NCBI GenBank assembly: GCA_037179515.1
Contig: JAXCGZ010000112.1
Span: 1-64,000, forward strand
Reading direction: 5' to 3'
Origin: Halocaridina rubra
Taxonomy: Eukaryota; Arthropoda; Malacostraca; Decapoda; Atyidae
DNA: 64,000 bases
Part shown: piece by piece, positions 1-10,855 of the stretch
Numbering within the stretch: position 1 is the stretch's first letter
How the letters are laid out: the number at the start of each line of letters is the position of its first letter
Translations under genes and position numbers: made by a program
Notes under the pieces: generated by a model
Database searches by the model: none
Told to the model about the DNA's origin: nothing
The model's input: the letters and a program-made list of their open reading frames with translations, nothing else

Positions 1-2
1 TG

Positions 3-629
3 AAAACGTCCTTTGCTGATGCACTAAAGGGGAATGTGGCAGTAAAAGAGGCTGTAAAGGTGGTGGCACTGGAAAACATACAAACAGTTGATTATAAAGA
101 GACAGTAATCGAAAAAATGAAAGACGTTGTGATGGAAAGGGCAAACCCACTCATCAGACAGGCACTTGATAAGGAGAAGACAGTGGTAATCTCAGGCATA
201 AGTGAATCCCAGGAGCCAACATGGCAGGGGAGACTTGAAGAAAATAAAGCTAGGGTTGTAGACCTGATAAGAAAGCTTGGAGTAGTATGTGGTCCTGAGG
301 ATATTGTAAACATACACCAACTAGGTAAATATTCGAGGGAAGGAAAGCCGAGACCAACAAAAGTAACCTTTGAGAGAGGGGAGACATGTAGGGAAATATT
401 GTTGAGAAAAAAAAGTCTAAAAGACCTTCAAGAATGCAAAGAAGTGTTCATTAGACGATACAGAACACAGGAAGAGATGGGAAAGATCAAAAACTTGTTG
501 CAAGAGGCAAAAAGGTTAAATGATGAAAGAAATGAGGAAGAGAAGAAAAATTTTCGTTACGGAATACTTCCAGACAAAGGGGAGATAAAGAAGATAATGA
601 CAGAAGATCAGGGGATGGGGCCTCATTAA
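3..629 (+). CDS. LINE ORF1 protein, C-terminal half (partial)
   Basis: The visible part is the C-terminal 208 residues of a protein that is 359 residues in C5 and C6. It has an RRM-like pattern: strand KTVVISGI, helix ARVVDLIRKLGV, strand RPTKVTF, helix CREILLRKKSL. A basic C-terminal segment with RRYRTQEE and LPDKGEIKK follows. LINE ORF1 proteins of this kind bind the element RNA and chaperone nucleic acid in the RNP; that role is family knowledge. The stop is TAA at 627-629. The last 94 nt overlap the -1-frame extension of ORF2 and include an AAATTTT heptamer at 548-554. The start lies outside the window. Confidence 0.85.
   Translation, partial: KTSFADALKGNVAVKEAVKVVALENIQTVDYKETVIEKMKDVVMERANPLIRQALDKEKTVVISGISESQEPTWQGRLEENKARVVDLIRKLGVVCGPEDIVNIHQLGKYSREGKPRPTKVTFERGETCREILLRKKSLKDLQECKEVFIRRYRTQEEMGKIKNLLQEAKRLNDERNEEEKKNFRYGILPDKGEIKKIMTEDQGMGPH
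548..554 (+). promoter_or_regulatory. Candidate -1 ribosomal frameshift heptamer (A AAT TTT)
   Basis: In the ORF1 frame the codons read AAA AAT TTT, so the heptamer is in the X XXY YYZ register of -1 slip sites. It lies 12 nt after the last stop of the ORF2 frame (TGA, 533-535) and 72 nt before the ORF1 stop. A -1 slip enters the frame that continues without a stop through ORF2. The same register is kept in C4, C5, C6 and C10. A small GGAA/TTCC hairpin at 561-571 is absent from other copies, so no conserved stimulatory structure was seen. Function is inferred. Confidence 0.5.
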
Positions 630-631
630 GA

Positions 632-3454
632 TTGTTATACACAAATGCTGATGGATTAGCTGGTAAGGCAGTAGAATTAAAAGATAGGATTCACAACAGT
701 AAGGCAGATATAGTAGCAATTACAGAGACTAAGTTGAGTGAGGACATAAACAGTGTCACAGTTTTTCCTAAGGGCTTCAGAATACTAAGGGTCGAAAGAT
801 CTGAGAGGACTGGTGGAGGGATAGCACTGCTCATAAGTGAGAGGATTCAAGCTGAAGAGATAAACTTGGCTATAGAAAGTGAGTTCAGGGAATTTCTTGT
901 TGCTCGCATAAATACTGGGTCAGAGAGCATTATAATAACTGTTGTATACAACCCACCAAGGAACCAAAATAGGCTTGAAATTTATGAGGAAAGTCATATA
1001 GGTACGATTGAAGTCATAAACTCAGTTGTTTACATGGCGCGGGAGAAAAAATGTAGGATTTTGATTATGGGAGACTTTAATCATAAAGAGATAGATTGGA
1101 TAAATCTTGACCCACACAGTGGTGAGGACTCCTTTGGGGCAAGATTCCTAGATTGCGTACAAGGGAATTTCCTACACCAACATGTAATGGAACCAACAAG
1201 AGCCAGGGGTGGGGATGAGCCATCACTACTTGATCTGGTGTTCACAGATAATGTGTTGGATATTGAAAATATTGAGTATGAACCACCAATTGGAAAGAGT
1301 GACCACTGTGTGTTGTTGATGGAGTATATCATTGAAGACATTCTTCCTGAGAGTAGAGGCACTGAGGACATGAGGAGGAACTATCAGAAAGGAGATTACA
1401 TCAAAATGAATGAGCTTTTTGCAGTTATTGACTGGAGAACCTTATTTTACAACAAATCTGTACAAGAAATGTATGACATCTTTTGTGAGAAATATGGGAA
1501 GATAGTAGATTGCTGCATACCTGTCACCAAAGTAGGTGTAATTCATGCCAGAGAGAAATGGTTCGATAATGGGTGTAAAAGAGCTAAGGAGTGGAGAGAC
1601 AAATGCTGGAAAAGGTATAGGAGGAGAAAAAACATAAATGCCTGGCAAACCTACAAAAGAGCAAGAAATGACTACCTAAGTAAAAGGAGAGAGGCAGAGA
1701 AAAATTATGAGAGGGACATCACCAGGAAGGCTAAAGAAAATCCCAAGCTTTTCCACAGCTTTATCAGAGGAAAACTGAAGGTAAAAGAACAGGTTTTAAG
1801 GCTAAAGAGAGCGGATGGAAGCATCACTGAGACGGACGAAGAGATCTGCAAAGAATTGAACAAGGAGTTTCAGTCAGTATTTACAGTAGAAAATACCCCA
1901 CCCCCTCAGATTGCAGTGATAGAAGCTCAAGGGCCGGTATTAGAGAACATCAACCTTACAGCCACAGAGGTATGCAAGGCGCTGATGGATTTAGATGTTC
2001 ATAAAGCTACAGGTCCTGATGACATATCCCCTCATGTGCTTAAAAAATGCGCAAACACAATATCAGTGGCACTAAGTATCATATTTAAGGAGTCATTGGA
2101 GTCGGGGGAGATTCCAAGATGCTGGAAACAAGCAAATGTGATACCTATCTTCAAAAAGGGAAGGAGGGATACGGCTCTGAACTATAGACCAGTTTCCTTG
2201 ACCAGCATAGTTTGCAAACTTATGGAGAAACTACTAAGGAAACATATCTCTCTTCACTTGGAATCCTTCAACTTTTTGTCAGTGAGGCAACATGGCTTCA
2301 GAGAAGGAAGATCAACAGTAACAAACTTATTAGAATTTTATGATGAGGTAAGCCAAATCTTACAGGAAAGAGAGGGTTGGGCAGATTGCATATTCCTAGA
2401 CTTCCAGAAAGCGTTTGACACTGTTCCACATGGGAGACTTATTAGGAAGCTGCAATCAATGGCTAGAATAGGTGGAAATGTCTTGGAATGGATAAAAACT
2501 TACTTAGAAGGAAGGGAACAGAGGGTTAGAGTAAGACACTCAGTGTCTGAATGGAGAAGAGTTAGTAGTGGAGTTCCACAGGGTTCAGTTTTAGGGCCAC
2601 TTTTGTTCCTTGTATATGTAAATGACCTACCAGAGTCTGTAAATTCATTCATGAATATGTTTGCAGATGATGCAAAGATTGTGAAGAAAGTAAAAAACGA
2701 GAACAATGGTAGAGAACTTCAGGAGGATCTAAATAATCTGCATGAGTGGTCAGAAAAGTGGCTAATGAAATTCAATACCTCAAAATGTAAGGTAATGAGA
2801 ATGGGTACAAGTGCAAGAAGGCCCAAGCTTGACTACTCGGTGGCTGGAGTACAGCTTCAGGAGACAGAAAATGAGAGAGATCTAGGAGTAAACATATTGG
2901 CAGATTTGTCTCCAGAGATACATATAAATGGCGTAGTAAGGGCAGCATATGCATTCTTATCAAATGTAAGGGTAGCCTTCAGGCACATGGACAAGGAAAT
3001 GTTCAGAAATATTTATGTAACCTATGTGAGGCCAAAACTCGAATATGCAGCCCCCTTTTGGAATCCGCACTTGAAAAAGCACATAGCTAAGCTTGAAAAA
3101 GTTCAAAGACATGCCACGAAACTGGTGCCAGAAATACGCAATCTCGGTTATGATGAGAGGCTGAGGGAATTAGACTTGCCATCACTCGAAGCTAGAAGAG
3201 TAAGGGGGGATATGGTGACAGTCTTTAAATTCCTTCATGGTTATGATAGAGTGGATAGGGATCGATATTTCGATATGGCTGGCTCTAGAACTAGAGGTCA
3301 TAGTTTGAAGCTTCGGAAGAAAACTTGCTTGCAGGATGTAAGGAAATACTTTTTCAGTGTAAGAGTAGTTGATAATTGGAATTCGCTAAGCGAGGAGGTA
3401 GTTAATGCTACCTCAATCCATAGTTTTAAGGACAGGTATGATAAGTATCACTAA
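632..3454 (+). CDS. LINE ORF2: AP-like endonuclease plus reverse transcriptase
   Basis: The enzyme of target-primed reverse transcription, 940 residues as counted from the TTG at 632. The EEP endonuclease shows N5, E32, GDFN with D148 and N150, and SDH at about 223-225. The RT shows FLDFQKAFD (D590), SGVPQGSVLGP and FADD (D679-D680). A thumb/C-terminal block runs from VTYVRPKLEYA to the end at RYDKYH. There is no RNase H. There is no ATG before about residue 132, inside the endonuclease, but the frame is open upstream to 536 and overlaps ORF1. TTG is therefore only a coordinate convention; frameshifting, reinitiation or non-AUG starting must supply the N-terminus. No internal stop is present and all key residues look intact. 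Confidence 0.9.
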   Translation: MLYTNADGLAGKAVELKDRIHNSKADIVAITETKLSEDINSVTVFPKGFRILRVERSERTGGGIALLISERIQAEEINLAIESEFREFLVARINTGSESIIITVVYNPPRNQNRLEIYEESHIGTIEVINSVVYMAREKKCRILIMGDFNHKEIDWINLDPHSGEDSFGARFLDCVQGNFLHQHVMEPTRARGGDEPSLLDLVFTDNVLDIENIEYEPPIGKSDHCVLLMEYIIEDILPESRGTEDMRRNYQKGDYIKMNELFAVIDWRTLFYNKSVQEMYDIFCEKYGKIVDCCIPVTKVGVIHAREKWFDNGCKRAKEWRDKCWKRYRRRKNINAWQTYKRARNDYLSKRREAEKNYERDITRKAKENPKLFHSFIRGKLKVKEQVLRLKRADGSITETDEEICKELNKEFQSVFTVENTPPPQIAVIEAQGPVLENINLTATEVCKALMDLDVHKATGPDDISPHVLKKCANTISVALSIIFKESLESGEIPRCWKQANVIPIFKKGRRDTALNYRPVSLTSIVCKLMEKLLRKHISLHLESFNFLSVRQHGFREGRSTVTNLLEFYDEVSQILQEREGWADCIFLDFQKAFDTVPHGRLIRKLQSMARIGGNVLEWIKTYLEGREQRVRVRHSVSEWRRVSSGVPQGSVLGPLLFLVYVNDLPESVNSFMNMFADDAKIVKKVKNENNGRELQEDLNNLHEWSEKWLMKFNTSKCKVMRMGTSARRPKLDYSVAGVQLQETENERDLGVNILADLSPEIHINGVVRAAYAFLSNVRVAFRHMDKEMFRNIYVTYVRPKLEYAAPFWNPHLKKHIAKLEKVQRHATKLVPEIRNLGYDERLRELDLPSLEARRVRGDMVTVFKFLHGYDRVDRDRYFDMAGSRTRGHSLKLRKKTCLQDVRKYFFSVRVVDNWNSLSEEVVNATSIHSFKDRYDKYH

Positions 3455-3480
3455 GTCTAAAAATGGAACCGATCAGGAGA

Positions 3481-3546
3481 CGGGAAGATACGAGCTTTGG
3501 GCTCTTTCCCGTAAACACAATTAGGTAATCACAATTAGGTAATCAC
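3481..3546 (+). other. LINE 3' hairpin and 14-bp terminal repeats
   Basis: A stem-loop at 3481-3511 pairs CGGGAA with TTCCCG and, inside that, GAGC with GCTC around a TTTGG loop. Two direct copies of ACAATTAGGTAATC follow (3517-3530, 3531-3544). The same hairpin and one or two tail repeats end every 3'-complete copy in the window. In CR1/L2-type LINEs such structures are the RT recognition signal, so the role is inferred from the family. Confidence 0.75.
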
Positions 3547-5221
3547 TTGGCTTGGCATCCAGCAGCTGCTACCTCAGGATCCTGGGTCCTTCTCTTAGTA
3601 ACCACAAAACATATCTTATCTAACAAATCTAAAAGTCCTGTATTAGTCTTCGTGAAAAGGAGACAGCTGGAGACTTTGCTGGGGTAACTGCACTTTACAT
3701 CCAACATAGCCAGTCCTTTAGGCTATCCTAAATATTGTCAATATGTATTACAATTTTCGGTCATCCTCTTTTCATAAATATATTTTTTCATATTTCAAAG
3801 TACCATGAGAATAACCATCATCAATGGCTTCACTAACACCTGTATAACACAGAGATAAGGAAACCTCCTTGCTTTGATATCTACCGTACATGGAAACTTT
3901 TATTTACAGGCAAGATGTCAAAAAAAAATATACCCTTTGGCCATCAGCTTTGCTCTTGACAAAATAAAAGCAAACTTGGGATCTCACATTTGTATAAACT
4001 CAGATAACTTGATGGCTGCTTGTTTCATGACAATGGAAAAGAGCTCAGTGTAGGTTCCCTCTCTGAATATCTAGGTCAAGTTTGTAAAGAAGGTCAAATG
4101 GTGTAATCATATCCTCTTAGTGTTCACATGATAGGCAATGTGGAATATCTGCACAGAAGCACCAAATACATGTGTTCCAAAAGTGGCCTTCGATTAGAAG
4201 TCCCTCATATTGGTGAATCTAAACAGTCTTCCCTTACCATGAGAATCTCTCTGCACATGCAGACAAGGCGAAAATTCCCATCTAATCATATCCAATGAGG
4301 AATATACAGGGCTTCAAGATAAATTAATTACTACATTACAGGAACTAATTGGACGTGAGGTACAGTTTCCACTTTAGAGATACTTTTAGAAGTTTTTCAT
4401 CTGCTTTGTAAATCTTTCCATTTAATTAAAACACGTTGCTCATTTATTACTGAAGATACATTCCTCCTTTTCATCACTATTCTCTGTTTTCTTACAGTAT
4501 TCAGATGCAACAATAATATGGTACACAACAACGGCCTTTCCAGGCACATATTTTGAATCCGCACTTGATTTGATCTTATCAGGTTGAAAGGATTCCATGG
4601 TCATTTTGGTAACTTCAAAATTACATCAATGAAAAGTCACGAAAACGCATCCCCTCTTTTCATTTATGAGAAAAGCTATATTTCCATAAATATAGCTCAG
4701 GTTTTTTTTTTCTTTCTATTTTATGATTGCGACACCAGGACAGGCCAAATAAAAATTATAAAATAAAACAGCCCTCATCGGGCCTGGGCACAAAGAATAC
4801 ATAAAGAGAAACAGAGATGAAGAGTGTAATGAGTTGTCAGATGTGAAGGGATAAAAGATGTGTGATGAATATCCAAGAATATTCAGTGTAGCTGTAGGCA
4901 TAAAAAAAGAACCGTAACCGAAGGCAGCCTTAACATCGAACTGTCCTGGACAGACCTATTTAAGTTCAAAAAACCTTCAGTAAAGAGACAATGAATGCAA
5001 AATTATTGTTGCAGTATTTTCGAATTATTTACTCAACCTGAGAAGCCGTGAGATGTCTGACCATCCCTAGCATCCATGAAAATGAAACCTGATATAGGAG
5101 AGGACCCTTGATAATAATATTTTTGCTCTAGCTAGACAGCTACCTCAAGCTTTGTGCCAGTGCAGAATTTTCTGTTTGCTAAAATGTAACTTAAATATCA
5201 CTCTTGTGCCTTGTACATATA
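3547..5221. other. Unassigned non-coding DNA
   Basis: AT-rich sequence with no convincing exon, ORF or repeat recognised on either strand. It lies between C1 and a pogo/Tigger-like element and may be intron or intergenic DNA of the CRTAC1-like gene whose exons lie near 11 kb on the minus strand. Confidence 0.4.
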
Positions 5222-5571
5222 TACACTCATACCTCTATTTAGTGGACCCCCATTTAACAGATATCGGAAACAATGGATGAAGCCGGAGCAAGCATCAAAT
5301 TTAATGTTCTTCACCTTAAAAGTCCCAAGCACCACTTCAAACACTAGTTGCTAGTTGGCGTAGGCCTTCATTATGTTTATCTTGGTGGAAGTGACAAGTG
5401 TACACTACTGCTCCATGTTTTGTGCTTTTTATAAACATTGCAGTGTTGTAGTGATTATTGTTAAAGTGATTATTTTCTATAACCATGCCATTTTAAGGAA
5501 AAAGAGAGAAGCGAAAAAGTGTAAATTTAACTGTAGGACAAGAGTTGAGTTGATCAGAATATTAGAAAGCA

Positions 5572-5661
<90 letters not shown>

Positions 5662-6025
5662 GGTCCCTACGCCACGCAATTAAATAAGACAGCAAGCCTT
5701 AACCTAGGAACAACGATGTATTCGTTATACACAAACATACATTGATTTGACAAAGATAACACAAAAGGAAAATATGTCTTTGAAATCTCACACTCAAAAA
5801 ATAAAAATGTTGAATATTTTATTGTTACAGTATGCAGGTATTTTACATTGTCACATTAGATGTGGTGCCTGATGTAGCGCTTGATTAAAAGTTTTATTCC
5901 TCTTCATTTCAAAACACAGTTGTTCAAATTAGCCAAAACAGACCCAATTTTGATAACTACAGATAATCGGCAATGACAGACTGCTGTCCCCCCTCCCCTT
6001 TTTCCGTTAAATTGAGGTATGAGTA
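5222..6025 (+). mobile_element. Decayed pogo/Tigger-like DNA transposon
   Basis: Both ends carry an imperfect inverted repeat with core ACTCATACCTC (5226-5236, and its complement GAGGTATGAGT ending near 6024), flanked by TA as expected of Tc1/mariner-superfamily elements. Inside, at about 5500-5572, a reading frame gives KKREAKKCKF and then RVELIRILES. This resembles the N-terminal helix-turn-helix of CENP-B/pogo transposases. The frame then runs into an expanded (TC)n tract and no DDE catalytic domain follows. The element looks like a deletion derivative of a formerly coding copy. The family call rests on short motifs. Confidence 0.5.
5573..5657. repeat. (TC)n microsatellite, about 85 bp
   Basis: An uninterrupted CT dinucleotide run inside the pogo/Tigger-like element, directly after its transposase-like segment. 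Poly-Leu-Ser or Arg-Glu frames here are artefacts of the repeat. Confidence 0.97.
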
Positions 6026-7147
6026 TACCTCTATGTTACACTTTGCAGAAGGCACTACTTTCAGGGGTGTATGACCATATACAATAGAAAAGCCTCATGC
6101 CATTTTCAAGTCCAATTTACAGTGTAAGTGCCATCTAATCTATCAGTTTCATATACCTGAAGTATCCTCCTTTAAAACAACACCCTTTTGGAAGCTTTTC
6201 TCCTCATAAATTCATGAGATTAAGGATATCTCATTAATCTGTTCTACTATGCGGGGATCTTAATGTACTTTGCATTTTCTATTATTTGTCCTGAAAAAAT
6301 ATTGTGTACTTATATTTTTATTTACATTCATTTGTTTTTTTTAACTTAATATACTTTCTTCTTCCATAATTCATTTATTACAATATTTTCTACATATACA
6401 TAAGGGTTGAAAGTATACGACCAAGGAATAACTAGACAGCTTCCAAGAAAATGCTGAGGGATATCTCTTCCTTACCTTGAGATGAAGTGGTAAGGGTAAA
6501 CCAACTGCAGCTGTTATGCCTCACAGCAGAGTCTTTGCTCACTTACTCCGTGGATGACCCAAGCAGGCTGCTGGGGGGAAGGATTTGTGGTGGCCCTTTA
6601 TGCCCAAGAAGCTAATAGGAGTGATCAAGATATCTTGGCTTTGGGTGACAGTGTGTGCTCTGACGTGGCCACTCACCTTACAAGGGTGAATGAGGCCACT
6701 GTATATGTGTGTATGTTATCTCATTCTGCCATGTAGTTCCTGCTTACATGGATCTTATTATTCTCATGCTTCATACACATACAGCCTACAATGGCCACAA
6801 TCTCCCTTGTACGGGGGTGGCCATGTCAAAGTACACACATTCACCAGAAGCCAAACATGCCTTGAAAATTCCTTAGGGAAAAAAGGTTGCCACGATTCCC
6901 CCAACCATAACCCTGCTTAGGTGATTTTTTTCCTTGAGTGGACGTGGCAAGAATTCCTCCTCCATGTTCCCCAGAGTGTTGTATAAGTTGACTAAATAAG
7001 GCAGAGCCAAGGGAAAAGGTGCTCCTCCTTAGAATTTTCCTCCCGACAAATTCAACTTTTATGTTTTGACACAGGCGACCCCCTTTTAAGGGGGATTATG
7101 GCTTTTGTATATAGATAGATATCAATATGAAGATGCTTGCACCAAGC
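6026..7147. other. Unassigned non-coding DNA
   Basis: No gene recognised. A short perfect palindrome (CCCCCTTTTAAGGGGG, about 7080-7095) lies near the right edge, and a GTGAGT donor-like site occurs on the minus strand near 6676 without a plausible exon. Confidence 0.35.
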
Positions 7148-10100
7148 AACACATGGGAGATTTTAATCACAGAGAGTTAAACTGGACTAATATTGACCTG
7201 CACAGTGTGGAGCATTCATTAGGGGTAAGATTTCTAGATTGTGTAGATGGATATTTCCTATACCAATAAGTACTGGATCAAATGCTTGATATAGTATTCA
7301 CAGATAATGTGTTGGATATTGAAAAAATTGAGCATGAACCACCAACTGGAAAAAGTGCCCACTGTGTGTTGTTGATGAAGCATATCACTGTTGATGTTCT
7401 CCTTAAAAGTAGGGGCACAGAGGATACGAGGAGGAACTATCCAAAAGGAGATTACAACAAAATTAATGAGCTTTTTGCAGTTACTGACTAGAGGACCTTA
7501 TTCAACAACAAATCCATACAAGAAATGTACAAAATCTTTTGTGAGGAATATAGGAAGATAGTCAATTGTTGCATATCTTCCACCAAAATAGAAGCTTTTC
7601 ATGCCAGAGAGAAATGGTTCAATAATGAGTGTAAGAGAGCTAAGGAATGGAGAGACAAATGCTGGAGAAGGTATAGGAAAAGAAAACACATAAATCCCGG
7701 AAGACTTATAGAAGAGCAAGAAATTATTACCTAAGAAATAGAAAAGGAAGAGAGATTATGAAAGGGATAATACCAGGAAGGCTAGAAAAACTCCCAAACT
7801 TTTCCACAGCTTAATCAGAGGAAAACTGAAGGTCAAAAAACATGTTGTAAAGTTAAAGAGAGCAGATGGAAGCATCACTGAGATGGATGAAGAGATCTAT
7901 GAAGAACTGAACGGGAAGTTTCGTTTAGAACTTACAGCAGAAATTACCCCATCCCCTAAGACTGCAGAGGAAGGAGATCATAGTACGATATTAGCAGGGT
8001 TGGCATGACTAAAATCAAATTATTTTAATCATATGATTATAATCGATTGTAATCATATAAAAAATCACTGATTAAAACAAAGAAAAAAAAATTTTAATAT
8101 GCATACTGTCCACCACTATGACCTAAAAATTACAGAAATATGAAATCACCACACACTGGAGATTTCAGGGGCTGTTCCTGGCTATTCAGGGGTGACTTGT
8201 ACTGAGCGTGTCACAGAGCTTCTAACTCAGTGAGAATGTCAGCTTGGTATATTTGGTGTTTGCACATACTTGTTGTTGTTCTAATATTTAAGTACATTTG
8301 TGATAAAGATATTTTGTATTCAGCCAGCATTATTCATTATTACTTCATAATTTGGTGCATATATAAATGGTTACTGTGGTTTTGCTAAAACAACACCGGT
8401 ACATATTATTAACAAAGCCGTATGTAGGAAAAATGCCAGATTGGTAAATTTACTGGGGAATTTTTCTGGTACTCTCTATGTCATTCTTTTTCCTTTTGAA
8501 GGTTTAAGCCTAAGAAGACATTACTTGCATGCTCAGCCAGCATTTGTTACCAAGAATACCTTGTCGTTCATTACTGTTTTCCATTATATAAAATAACTAG
8601 TTGGCAACTATGACATGTGCCCAGGTTCCCAACATAACTGAGTGGGTGGTAGACCAGTTGTGACTTGAAAGCAAACATGTTCTAGCGCTGGTTACATCTC
8701 AATCATGTCTGCAGCTGGCAGAAAAAAAGACCCAATATGGATTTCCTTTGAGATACTGTAATTAATTGCAAAGGGAAAGGGTTATCGTGCTAAGCGTAAG
8801 AGCTGCAAAACATAGGAAGGGTATAAACACATTGCACAGAAAAAAAATGAATGCAATATTGCATAACAATCAAATATGAATGAATAAATCCGTTATTATA
8901 ATAAAAAAAAATAATCTGATTTTAATAAAAAAAAATCTATTTTTTTTTATTTCTATTAAAAAATGGGATTTTTTTTCAACCCTGGGTATTAGAAAACATT
9001 ATCTTCTCAGCTACAGAGCTATAAAAAGCACTGATGGAGTCAGATGCCCATAAAGCTACGGGTCTTGATGATATATATCCCTTACGTCCTTAAGAAATGC
9101 ATTAAACCAATATCGGTGGCCCTATGCATCATATTTGAAAATTCACTGGAATCTGGGGAAATTCTAAGATGTTGGAAACAGGTAAACTTGATTCATATCT
9201 TCAAAAAGCGAAGGAGGGATATAGCTCTAAACTATAGGCCTTTTTCCTTACCAGCATAGTTTGCAAAGTTATTTAGAAATTACTGAGAAAACACATTGCT
9301 CTTCACTTGGATTCCTTCAACTTTATGTCAGTGACACAGCATGGCTTCAGAGAAGGCAGATCAACTGTAACAAAAATTTTCAGAATTTTATGATGCAGTA
9401 AGCCACATCTTACAGGAAAGAGAGGGCTGGGCAGACTGCAGATTGGTAGACTTTCAGAGGCATCTGATATAGCCTCACATGGAAGACTTATTAACAGGTT
9501 GCAAGTAATGACGAGAATAAGTGGAAATATCTTGCAATGGATAAAAACTTACTTAGAAGGAAGGGAACAGAGGGTTAGCGTAAGACACTCATTGTCTGAA
9601 TGGAGAGAGATTAGTGGTGGGGTTCCAAAGGGTTCAGTTTAAGGGCCACTTTTGTTCCTAGTATAGTACAGTATACGTAAATGAACTACCAGTCTGTAAA
9701 TTCATTCCTGAATATGTTGGCAGATGATGCAAAGATTATGAAGAAAGTATGAGACAATAACAACAGTAGAGAACTTTTGGAAGACCTAATTAGTCTGCAT
9801 GAGGGATCAGAAAAGTGGTAATGAAATTCAATACAGTACTTCAAAATGTAAGGTAAAGAGAATGGGTAAAAGTGTAAGGTGGAAAGCTTGGATACTCAAC
9901 AGCAGGCGCAGAGCTGAAAGAGACTGAGAATGAGAGAGATCTAGGGGTGAACATATTGCCAGATTTGTCTCCAAAAAAGAATATAATTGGCACTGTAAGG
10001 GCAGCATATGCTTTCTTAGTAAATGTAACGATAGCCTTCTGACACTTGGACAAGGAAATGTTCAGAAATATATATATGTAACTTATGTGAGGCCAAATCT

Positions 10101-10517
10101 TGAATATGCAACCCCCTTTTGGAATCCGCACTTGAAAAAGCATAAAAATGGGCTGGATAAAGTTGAAAGTCATGCCACGAACTGGTGCCAGAAGTACGCA
10201 ATCTCAATTATGAGGAGAGGCTTAGGGAATTAGACTTACCATCATTCGAAGCTAGAAGAATGAGAGGGATACAGTGACAGTTTTAAATTCTTTCATGGTT
10301 TTGGCAGAGTGGCTAGGGATCAATATTATGATATGGCTGGCTCTTAGAAATAGTGGTCTTCTTGGAGTTTGCTAAGCAAGGATGTAGTTAATGCTACCTC
10401 AATTCATAGTTTCAAGGACAAATATGATAAGTATCATTGAGTATAAATATGGAATTGACCAGGAGATGGGGCGTTACGATCATACGGGTCTTTACCATAA
10501 GTAAAATTAGGTAATTA
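7148..10517 (+). pseudogene. Fossil CR1-like LINE, copy C2
   Basis: A 5'-truncated copy beginning in the ORF2 endonuclease (degenerate MGDFNH near 7150) and ending at a degenerate tail (AAAATTAGGTAATTACAC). It aligns along its length with C1 but carries many stops, indels and substitutions. For example, the RT block near 9620-9740 is frameshifted and FADD has become LADD. It is the oldest CR1-like copy in the window by divergence. It is interrupted at 7995-8984 by a hAT-type MITE that duplicated 8 bp of LINE sequence. No functional product is expected. Confidence 0.88.
7987..8992. mobile_element. hAT-type MITE (990 bp) with 8-bp TSD
   Basis: The inserted DNA is 7995-8984. It starts CAGGGTTG and ends CAACCCTG, a perfect 8-bp terminal inverted repeat with weaker AT-rich symmetry inside. 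It is flanked by GATATTAG (7987-7994) and GGTATTAG (8985-8992). The intact LINE copies have GGTATTAG at this point, so the left copy took one later mutation and the 8-bp TSD is genuine. CAGGG termini and 8-bp duplications are typical of hAT elements. There is no transposase ORF, so it is non-autonomous. Confidence 0.82.
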
Positions 10518-10855
10518 CACAATCACCAAAATTCAAACATTCCTTGATCACTCCTCTTAGCTCCTTAGGGATTAAGGGAGGCCACAATTCCCCCTCACCA
10601 TCCTTTTTGGGTAACCCACAGGCTAAGAGGGCAAGGATCTATTGCTGTGAGGCCCAAAACTGCAGATGATTTACCCCAAACCTTTATCATATGGCAATCA
10701 ACCATACCCACCAATACCAGTTTACTGTACTGCGCTAGCAGAAGCGAGAAATCCCTCTGGCCCGTAAGCAGTACCTAGAGTGGTATACTAACTAATACTA
10801 GTCATGAAGGAAAACCAGAATACCTTATTTAAAACCAGAAGGCTTTTTAACTTAC

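Larger units (their letters stand above)
1..3546 (+). mobile_element. CR1-like LINE, copy C1 (left end outside window)
   Basis: A non-LTR retrotransposon of the CR1/L2 group, cut by the window edge inside ORF1. It holds the ORF1 C-terminal half, a complete ORF2, a short 3' UTR with a hairpin, and two copies of a 14-bp tail repeat. ORF2 differs by only about two residues from copy C5 (40652-43474, minus strand), so both moved recently. C1, C5 and C8 share the diagnostic ending NSLSEEVVNATS; the other copies read NWLSEEVVNAIS. The clade is judged from motif style (SGVPQGSVLGPLLF, FADD, a C-terminal WNxLSEEVV block and a repeated tail) and was not tested by phylogeny. Confidence 0.9.

Noticed and set aside
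561..571. GGAA/TTCC hairpin downstream of the slip heptamer as a frameshift stimulator
   Set aside because: Only four pairs, and copies C4, C6 and C10 have AGAG in place of GGAA, so it is not conserved.
1081..1371. Recurrent antisense ORFs of about 60-100 codons over LINE ORF2 copies
   Set aside because: They recur only because the LINE recurs and mirror the codon bias of ORF2. No domain or start context supports them.
3517..3544. Direct repeats as a CRISPR-like array
   Set aside because: The 14-bp repeats are contiguous LINE tail repeats in a eukaryotic sequence, with no spacers.
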